NCBI GenBank assembly: GCA_003229495.1
Contig: QIEB01000519.1
Span: forward strand, 1 to 8,365
Direction: 5' to 3'
DNA: 8,365 bases
Source: Flammeovirgaceae bacterium
Lineage (GTDB): Bacteria > Bacteroidota > Bacteroidia > Cytophagales > Cyclobacteriaceae
This document shows positions 1 to 5,756 of the stretch, in pieces. Every line of letters starts with the position of its first letter. Positions within the stretch are counted from its first letter, which is position 1. Made by a program: the position numbers and the translations under genes. Below the pieces are notes generated by a model, which was not told where the DNA came from, did not search any database, and saw only the letters and a program-made list of their open reading frames with translations.

Positions 1-2163
1 TTGGTCTCCATCATTATCTACATCAAAAAAAAGACTTCCACCATCTTCCATTTCCTTACCCGTGTCTAGCTCTAGTTGTTGTCCAATGAACTCTCCATTC
101 TTTTGAAGGAATAGTGTGCCATTTTGGGTGTAAGGTCCACTAATGAATAAATCATATTCACCATTTTTATCCACATCCGCAACTGCAAGAGAGGGTCCGT
201 ATTGTGAAAATTTATGAGGTATCAAGGGTTGTATCTGAAAATCAATGAAATCCTTTTCCTGATGTAGAAATAGAAGACCTGTTGAATCATTGGCCGGTAA
301 AAATGGGATTGAGCCTGAATTGATTTTCGACAGAGATTGTCTCCTAAGAATATCCAAATTTACATCATGTGTCAGTTCAAGTGTTTGATCGGCTTTAACT
401 TCATGTAACACACGCTGCCTGTCATCCGGCCAGATAATTACCATTGAATCCAAGAATTTAGTGCCCCCTAGCCCAAAATGAATCACAGGATCCAGTGATG
501 ACATAAAACCTCGGTAAGGAGATTGTTCCTTAAACTGTTGGTCACCTGAGTTAAAATATATGTTAATCCTGGTACCAAAGGTTTGAGGACAGCTTTCTGA
601 TCCTTTGAGTCTGATCCTGATGTAGTGGGATCTTATCTCATCCTTATTGTTAAGTGTGTTCTCGTATACAAGTGCGGCTTCATCAAAATTTGACATTACC
701 AGGTCAAGGTCCCCATCATTATCCAGATCAACATAAACTGCAGCATTAGAGTAAGAGGGTCTTTCTAATCCCCATTCCTTAGTTGAATTTACAAATGAGA
801 GTGTCCCTTTATTTTGGTAAGCATAGTTAGAAATTCTAATAGGTTCAAGTAATCCTAAGACCTCCTTTCGAGAGACATAAAACCCCATCATTCTCCTTAG
901 TTTGTCGAAATCCAGATTGACAACATCACCGGGAAATCCATTAGATATGAAAATATCATTGAGTCCGTCATTATCAAAATCTGCGATAAGCGGACTCCAA
1001 CTCCATCCTGTGGCATAAATCCCTGTCATCAATCCAATTTCACTAAAATTTTGCTCTCCATTGGGGCTTATACCATTGTTGATCTGCAGGACATTTCTGA
1101 TATATTGATGTTCATATCCATATAATTTATCCTGAGCATAAGCTTTATAATTAGATGCATGCAACATCATCTTTCTTTCCCTGTTCAACTCCGGCAGCAT
1201 ATCCAAAACAATGATATCTTGCCAACCATCATTGTTGATATCCGCAATATCAAGTCCCATGGCAGACAGGCACTGATGTTTTAAATATCGACCAATCTCA
1301 TTCTTGAATGTCCCATCTTTCTGATTCATATAGAGCAAGTCATTGGCAGCAAAATCATTGGTCACATATAAATCCGGCCATCCATCCTGGTTTATATCCG
1401 ATACGCATACATCAAGGGAGAATCCTTCATGGAGAACACCTGCTTCAGTGGTTACATCAGTAAATGTTCCATCTCCGTTGTTCCTGTACAGTATGTTGTT
1501 TGTTTCAGATGTTCCATCTGAAACTTTTGATCGTCGTAGCGCCGCAGTGGCCTTCGCTACATTTACCAATATAAAAAGATCCAGATCACCATCTTTATCA
1601 TAATCAACAAACACAGAATGCATCACCTGGTGTTTATCATCGATACCATAGTTTTTCCCTGACTCTTCAAAAACAGGAACTCCGTTAGCATTGAGACCCT
1701 TATTGATGTATAGCAAATTGGAAAACTTTGTCATACCCCCAAAATGAGCGGTACTTACATAGATGTCCTGCCAGCCATCATTGTTAATATCCGCAATGGC
1801 AACTCCGGTACACCATGAATCAGCAGCAAGAATCAAGGCTTCAACGGAAACGTCTTGGAAAGTCAGACCTCCTTTGTTTAAGTAAAGCTTGTTCGACACA
1901 TGATTTCCCGCAAAAAAAATATCCTGTAAATCGTCATTGTTAAAATCAGCAATGCCAATACCAGCGCCATTGTAGATGTAGTCACTGGTCAGGAGATTAA
2001 AGGAATCTGATACCTGAATGGCGTTGAAAAACTCAATGGAAGACTGTTCAGCTGGTAAAAGTTTAAACAGCTTTTCGGAAGAATCAATGCAACTCTGCAG
2101 CAACAGATGAATCAGAACAATAAAGTAGAAAAGTAGATAGCGGAAAGTTCCTGTTGGGAGCAC
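1..2163 (-). CDS. Two-propeller FG-GAP/VCBS lipoprotein with ASPIC/UnbV domain (CRTAC1 family), 3' end outside window
   Basis: The frame is open from a GTG at 2163 to base 1: 721 codons with no stop, cut by the window edge. Residues 1-24 make a signal peptide (Arg8, then a hydrophobic core) ending in the lipobox LQSC with Cys25, so an outer-membrane lipoprotein is likely. Seven calcium-loop motifs begin at residues 73, 125, 187, 256, 308, 395 and 479; the first has Asp where Gly is usual (DFNNDDLQD). Between the fifth and sixth lies a family hallmark, LDMLPE (320-325) with ASNYKAY (336-342) and QYIRN (354-358). ASPIC/UnbV spans about 513-600 (FGTRINIYF, HFGLGG, IIWPDD). A second propeller starts with DVDKNGEYDLF (663-673) and DVDNDGD (714-720). 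Relatives known to me are about 1100 residues long, so roughly a third is probably missing. GTG is the only workable start before the signal peptide. It has no Shine-Dalgarno and sits nine bases after the previous stop in the same frame, so translational coupling is likely. Confidence 0.92.
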   Translation of the reverse strand, partial: MLPTGTFRYLLFYFIVLIHLLLQSCIDSSEKLFKLLPAEQSSIEFFNAIQVSDSFNLLTSDYIYNGAGIGIADFNNDDLQDIFFAGNHVSNKLYLNKGGLTFQDVSVEALILAADSWCTGVAIADINNDGWQDIYVSTAHFGGMTKFSNLLYINKGLNANGVPVFEESGKNYGIDDKHQVMHSVFVDYDKDGDLDLFILVNVAKATAALRRSKVSDGTSETNNILYRNNGDGTFTDVTTEAGVLHEGFSLDVCVSDINQDGWPDLYVTNDFAANDLLYMNQKDGTFKNEIGRYLKHQCLSAMGLDIADINNDGWQDIIVLDMLPELNRERKMMLHASNYKAYAQDKLYGYEHQYIRNVLQINNGISPNGEQNFSEIGLMTGIYATGWSWSPLIADFDNDGLNDIFISNGFPGDVVNLDFDKLRRMMGFYVSRKEVLGLLEPIRISNYAYQNKGTLSFVNSTKEWGLERPSYSNAAVYVDLDNDGDLDLVMSNFDEAALVYENTLNNKDEIRSHYIRIRLKGSESCPQTFGTRINIYFNSGDQQFKEQSPYRGFMSSLDPVIHFGLGGTKFLDSMVIIWPDDRQRVLHEVKADQTLELTHDVNLDILRRQSLSKINSGSIPFLPANDSTGLLFLHQEKDFIDFQIQPLIPHKFSQYGPSLAVADVDKNGEYDLFISGPYTQNGTLFLQKNGEFIGQQLELDTGKEMEDGGSLFFDVDNDGDQ
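697..1947 (-). repeat. Seven FG-GAP/VCBS calcium-loop repeats, third gene (first propeller)
   Basis: Seven loops are spread over 417 residues with irregular spacing of 52-87 residues. The wide gap between the fifth and sixth holds the conserved LDMLPE/NYKAY insertion. Two loops are nearly identical in protein sequence (DINNDGWQDIY and DINNDGWQDII), and their DNA (plus strand CCATCATTGTTAATATCCGC and CCATCATTGTTGATATCCGC) differs at one base over 20. That hints at a duplicated or gene-converted blade. Confidence 0.88.
1502..1524. repeat. Perfect 10-bp inverted repeat inside the third gene
   Basis: GTTTCAGATG, a three-base loop, then CATCTGAAAC form a perfect hairpin of ten base pairs. It lies within codons for KVSDGTSET, a hydrophilic loop between the third and fourth propeller motifs. 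Read on the plus strand it is followed by TTTT, giving a weak terminator-like shape for antisense transcription; the stem is AT-rich, so this is doubtful. In the sense mRNA the loop is GAA. Confidence 0.6.
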
Positions 2164-2172
2164 GGGACTGAG

Positions 2173-3240
2173 TTAAAAATGGGAAGAACGCTGGATGAGG
2201 GTCTGGTAAATCTCGGTGGTTACTTTTCTTGTATTATACTGTTTAAGATAATTTGTATGGTCGGGGTCTGATGGATAAAATTCTTCCTCTCCATATGGGT
2301 ATTGGGTCATGGCGCGAAATGGCAAGGGTAATACCGTCTTACCGTAGGCGGTGTTAAGGTCGCCATCTTTTACCCACCCTTCGCTGTAAATCAGAAAGTC
2401 TCTTCGCCATTTGGGAGGGAGATGCGGTAATTGTGTGGCATCAAACTCGATAGTCACTTCGTCTCCTGCATTTGCAATGATGTATTTATCGTCCCCTTCC
2501 AATAAAAGCTCCTGTACATCACCATAACGGGTGTAATTGCCAATCAAATCCCTCCATTTTTGACCCACAGAAACATCATCATAATCAAACCAATGGGGAC
2601 CATATCGACCACCTTTGCGATACATTCGGGAGTAACCCCGATAATGGAGATCTGCAGAAGTAAGTGTTAACGGTGTGTACCGAATGGAGGCTTCGGAATT
2701 ACCACTGGAAAAATAGATATAGTCCCAGTAAATCTCCATGTTGGTACGAATACGAACCTGCCGGTCACTGGATAAAAATTTTCCGGAAAGATCTGCTACA
2801 ATGGTTTTATCCTTGCCCATAGGGAATCCTAAATTTTCAATAACCGTTTCCCACTGTCCCCTTTCATTGAATACTTGCAAATAAGGAGATATTATCTGTA
2901 TTTCAGTTGACTGAGAAATATTTACATTAATGCTAGCATCCGTTGGAAATATCCATCCATTTAAAAATAAAAATAAACTATCAGTTTGGGAGAGTGGTCC
3001 TAAATCGAGGATAAGATCCTTCATTTCCGTGATTCCCTGATATTTCCCCCGTTTAAAATTTGAAACATACTGGTCATCTTTAGCTACCACAAGTGAAAGC
3101 AGGTCATTGCCTTTCCCATCCCTGGCTGATCGGGGAGCGCATTTTTCACCAACAGAATATACCCGGAGCTTAGGAAAAGGGGGTGGTACGAACCGCTCAT
3201 CCACAAAAATATCAAAGGAGTCTGGATGGTCTAAAACCAT
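2173..3240 (-). CDS. C-terminal part of the split TPR/FG-GAP/ASPIC-UnbV protein
   Basis: This 355-residue frame is the missing C-terminus of the upstream lipoprotein; joined through the frame-change site it would be residues 834-1188. It has no signal peptide, propeller motif or other start-like N-terminus. It opens mid-domain with LDHPDS and DERFVPPPFP (14-23), and ends with RDFLIYSEGWVKDGDLN (residues up to about 296), LPLPF and YNTRKV. I recognise these as the conserved tail of long bacterial TPR/ASPIC-UnbV proteins; the function of this tail is unknown. It is rich in Trp and Tyr and looks like beta-sandwich material, which is inference. If made alone, it would start at the ATG at 3240 (or TTG at 3243), 13 bases after the TGA with only AAGG upstream, and would stay in the cytoplasm away from its partner half. 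The absence of any further stop or shift implies that the break is recent, regulated or an error. The next gene begins nine bases after its TAA. Confidence 0.85.
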   Translation of the reverse strand: MVLDHPDSFDIFVDERFVPPPFPKLRVYSVGEKCAPRSARDGKGNDLLSLVVAKDDQYVSNFKRGKYQGITEMKDLILDLGPLSQTDSLFLFLNGWIFPTDASINVNISQSTEIQIISPYLQVFNERGQWETVIENLGFPMGKDKTIVADLSGKFLSSDRQVRIRTNMEIYWDYIYFSSGNSEASIRYTPLTLTSADLHYRGYSRMYRKGGRYGPHWFDYDDVSVGQKWRDLIGNYTRYGDVQELLLEGDDKYIIANAGDEVTIEFDATQLPHLPPKWRRDFLIYSEGWVKDGDLNTAYGKTVLPLPFRAMTQYPYGEEEFYPSDPDHTNYLKQYNTRKVTTEIYQTLIQRSSHF

Positions 3241-3252
3241 CAATTCGACCTT

Positions 3253-3262
3253 GTCAAATATA
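3253..3262 (-). other. Frame-change site resembling the prfB +1 frameshift core
   Basis: The coding strand reads TAT ATT TGA C. In frame this gives Tyr-Ile-stop. Skipping one T gives Tyr-Ile-Asp-Lys-Val-Glu-Leu and runs on through a 355-codon open frame ending at 2173. From the ATG at 5740 to the TAA at 2173 there are 3568 bases, exactly one more than a multiple of three. The prfB site is CUU UGA C, where the P-site tRNA slips forward onto UUU and the next codon is GAC; here AUU UGA C allows the same slip. The prfB stimulator, a Shine-Dalgarno about three bases before the slip codon, is missing: the nearest purine run, GGGA, is about ten bases away. A mutation or a T-run sequencing error (2 versus 3 T) explains it equally well. 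Confidence 0.8.
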
Positions 3263-5740
3263 AACGGTTTCCCATAGCTCTTCCGTTACCTTTAATGAAT
3301 ATATGCCATCTTTTGGTTGGAGTAGTTCGCCTGGAATTTTTAAATACTCCTTGGAAATGTCGGCAAAAGCATGCGCCGTTTTTCCACCCATAATTCCCAG
3401 AGGCATCCCCAGGGCGCTGCGCCACATCATGTCTTTTACAAAAACATATTCTTCTCCATTCCAGGTATAAAGAAAAGGACAAGATCCTTTCAAAGCTTGT
3501 TCTTCAATCAGATCCATATCTCCCCCGGGAGAAAGAATATTCTGTGCAACTCCATTTGTCCACATGATCCGCAACACCTGGGCTTTGGAACGATGGCCAA
3601 TGCCAAAATGGACCAATGGTTCGGTAACTACTTTCATTTGGTAAAGATCATCCGCACGAATCTCTATTTTTGCTCCAATGCCAAAATGATTATTCTTGCC
3701 GCTACCTGTTCTAAGCCCAATTAGCTGGATTTTTACATGATTATTGGCATTTCCGCCGTCGTTTCGAAGCAAATGCACCTTACCACCCAATCCGGCAATA
3801 AAAATATCCAGATCACCATCCTCATTATAATCGGCAATCGCAATTTGACGCCCCCCCATAACTTTCTGCGGCAACAAATCTGAAACATCTTCAAATTTAC
3901 CGGTTCCATCATTGTGGAATAAAAGAACTCCCCTTCCATTCGGTTTGAGTGGTTGACCGACTACCAGTAGATCAAGGAATCCATCGTTGTCAAAGTCGAA
4001 AAAGTCAGCGTCAAAACCTATGATATTTTGAAATGCCATGATCCAACTATTCGATCGTTTATCAGCTTCGAAGGATCCATCTCCTTTATTTTGAAACAAT
4101 TGATAATCTTTTCCGTCCCGCGCAGTAAAAAAAAGATCTAAGTACCCGTCGTTGTTGTAATCTCCCACTGCCACGGCGCTGGAACCACCCTCGCTGGTTA
4201 TGCCACTAACCACAGAAATATCCTCAAATTTTCCCTGTCTTAAATTGGTATATAAAACATTGCTCGCATTCTCATTTACCACTATAAAATCAATGTCTCC
4301 ATCATCATCAAAATCGCCGAATGCCGCATCGAGGCTTTTCACATATTCTCCTGCGACATTCATTTTCGCCGATTGTTCTATAAAAGTACCATCGGAATTA
4401 TTTCTATAAAGCCGGTTAAAACTTTGGTTGGCCAAAAATAAATCCAGGTCCCCTTCATGATCCATATCAAAAAACAAGGCCTTGTACCCAAAATCATTAT
4501 CACCTATATTAGCTTCCTTGGTCACATCGCTAAATTTCCCTTCACCGGTATTACGATACAGAATATTGGGGCCTTCCCTGACTATATAAAGATCCAGATG
4601 ACCATCGTTATCGTAATCAGCAAAAGTTGCCGAAGACTCCTCACCTGAATGCAGGATTGAGGCTTGTTCGGAGACTTCCCTAAACGTCCCAAAATCATTT
4701 CTAAATAAGAATTGTGTGGTATTAGATTCTCCAGGAGCACGTCCAAAATAAAGGTCCTGGTCCCCATCCCCATCGTAATCACCTACAGCCAAATGGGACA
4801 ATCTCAATTTCTCTTTGACCTCTCCTGTTGTCTCAGGGATAATATCCAATCCGGAAGTTGTGGTGGCATCGGTAAAGCGAATGGCCCCCAGTATCGCTTG
4901 ATCCTCTAATGAAAATGGCGAAACAGATTCGCCAACGGTGATTATTGGAAAACCAATCCATGGCCCACCAGGTCCCTTTAATTCCACGATACCGGATTGA
5001 TACTGGGAGGTAAGCTTCAAAAAATTGTGGAACACCAAAGTTGGTTTAATGGCTTCTCGGGTATTGGAGGCATGTAAAAACCCCAACGACCTATTAAAAA
5101 ATTTATTTGCATCTTTTGGGAATTCGGCGAATTGCTGCTGAATTTCCTCCAATTGTTGAAGGGCCTGGCGGGATTTTTCCAGTTGGAGCAAAATTTCAGT
5201 GAGCTGGAGTCTTGGAACTATGTTTGCAGGCGCTAGTTTCACAACTTCATGTAAATACTTTTCCCTCAGGGAAAGAGAATTCTTATCAGACTCTTGATCA
5301 TACAACTCTGCGAGTCTGTAAAGGCTCTTCAGATGATCGGGAGAAATCTTAATTGATTTTAACAGTTCCTCAATTGCACTATCCCTCTTACCACTTAGCT
5401 CATAAACTTTTACCAGGATCAGCCGAATGTCAGGATCGTTTGGGTCTTTTTCTATGGCTTTTAACAGTTGGTTTTCAGCTTCCGGATAATTTTCCATCCG
5501 CAAGTAAACCAAACCTAAATTGGCATATCCTAAAGCACGGTCAGGGGCCAATTCCACCAAACGATGAAACTCCGCTGCAGCTTCTGGCAATTTGTTCTCA
5601 TCCAGGTAGGCCAGACCCATGGTACTAACCATAATTATATCCCAGTAATTTTGCTTATCTACTACCTTTTTTTTTTCCTCACAGCTTAGCCAAAAAAAAA
5701 GAAGTAATAACAAAAACAACGTGTACGACTTACTGAGCAT
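3254..5740 (-). CDS. TPR - FG-GAP propeller - ASPIC/UnbV lipoprotein (CRTAC1 family), 5' part of a frame-interrupted gene
   Basis: This 828-residue reading frame is the first part of a split gene. Residues 1-19 form a very hydrophobic signal peptide ending at Cys20 (WLSC, then EEKKK), a plausible lipoprotein signal although Trp at -3 is atypical. TPRs run from about 35 to 205. Seven calcium-loop motifs begin at 321, 375, 425, 476, 527, 582 and 637; the third is irregular (DMDHEGDLD). ASPIC/UnbV covers about 668-745, with FGIGAKIEI and HFGIG. A conserved stretch follows: SCPFLYTWNG (753-762) and MMWRSALGMPLGIMGG (771-786). The frame stops at TGA straight after ELWETVYI, where relatives known to me continue; the continuation lies one frame over. 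I chose the ATG at 5740 because it begins the signal peptide. Starts at 5800 or 5791 would put 17-20 extra residues before it and overlap the upstream gene. No strong Shine-Dalgarno is present (GAAAG about ten bases away), so coupling to the gene 16 bases upstream is likely. Confidence 0.88.
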   Translation of the reverse strand: MLSKSYTLFLLLLLFFWLSCEEKKKVVDKQNYWDIIMVSTMGLAYLDENKLPEAAAEFHRLVELAPDRALGYANLGLVYLRMENYPEAENQLLKAIEKDPNDPDIRLILVKVYELSGKRDSAIEELLKSIKISPDHLKSLYRLAELYDQESDKNSLSLREKYLHEVVKLAPANIVPRLQLTEILLQLEKSRQALQQLEEIQQQFAEFPKDANKFFNRSLGFLHASNTREAIKPTLVFHNFLKLTSQYQSGIVELKGPGGPWIGFPIITVGESVSPFSLEDQAILGAIRFTDATTTSGLDIIPETTGEVKEKLRLSHLAVGDYDGDGDQDLYFGRAPGESNTTQFLFRNDFGTFREVSEQASILHSGEESSATFADYDNDGHLDLYIVREGPNILYRNTGEGKFSDVTKEANIGDNDFGYKALFFDMDHEGDLDLFLANQSFNRLYRNNSDGTFIEQSAKMNVAGEYVKSLDAAFGDFDDDGDIDFIVVNENASNVLYTNLRQGKFEDISVVSGITSEGGSSAVAVGDYNNDGYLDLFFTARDGKDYQLFQNKGDGSFEADKRSNSWIMAFQNIIGFDADFFDFDNDGFLDLLVVGQPLKPNGRGVLLFHNDGTGKFEDVSDLLPQKVMGGRQIAIADYNEDGDLDIFIAGLGGKVHLLRNDGGNANNHVKIQLIGLRTGSGKNNHFGIGAKIEIRADDLYQMKVVTEPLVHFGIGHRSKAQVLRIMWTNGVAQNILSPGGDMDLIEEQALKGSCPFLYTWNGEEYVFVKDMMWRSALGMPLGIMGGKTAHAFADISKEYLKIPGELLQPKDGIYSLKVTEELWETVYI
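3800..4780 (-). repeat. Seven FG-GAP/VCBS calcium-loop repeats, second gene
   Basis: The seven loops have the form DYDGDGDQDLY, DYDNDGHLDLY, DMDHEGDLDLF, DFDDDGDIDFI, DYNNDGYLDLF, DFDNDGFLDLL and DYNEDGDLDIF. Spacing is regular at 50-55 residues, tighter than in the first and third genes. As in both of those, there are seven before the ASPIC/UnbV domain, which fits a closed seven-bladed propeller. Confidence 0.9.
5667..5700 (-). repeat. Paired T9 and A10 homopolymer runs around the lipobox codons
   Basis: In the coding strand nine T (5700-5692) encode the Leu-Phe-Phe core of the signal peptide, and ten A (5676-5667) encode the Glu-Lys-Lys-Lys just after the lipobox cysteine. Both are long enough to be slippage-prone. 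A one-base change in either would destroy the frame within the first 26 codons. They may instead simply reflect AT-rich codons for Phe and Lys. Confidence 0.75.
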
Positions 5741-5756
5741 TTTAACTACACTTTCA

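Noticed and set aside
1343..1603. Plus-strand open frame of 86 codons at the left end
   Set aside because: It is antisense to the third gene, whose minus-strand frame is continuous and matches a known family throughout.
1..2000. Recurring plus-strand CCATCATTATC-like words suggesting a DNA repeat array or CRISPR
   Set aside because: Spacing is irregular, copies diverge at codon third positions and all lie in frame as FG-GAP loop codons. They are protein repeats.
2161..2175. Read-through fusion of the second and third genes, since they share a frame
   Set aside because: The stop is TAA, the strongest stop, and a complete lipoprotein signal peptide follows, so a separate start is far more likely.
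3240..3482. 80-codon minus-strand open frame over the end of the 5' part of the second gene
   Set aside because: It lies in the third frame, covers the conserved MMWRSALGMP region and the break in the wrong frame, and matches neither the upstream nor the downstream continuation. It is a shadow.
3371..3724. Plus-strand open frame of 117 codons opposite the second gene
   Set aside because: It is antisense to a well-supported coding region, has low-complexity composition and no recognisable motif or ribosome site.
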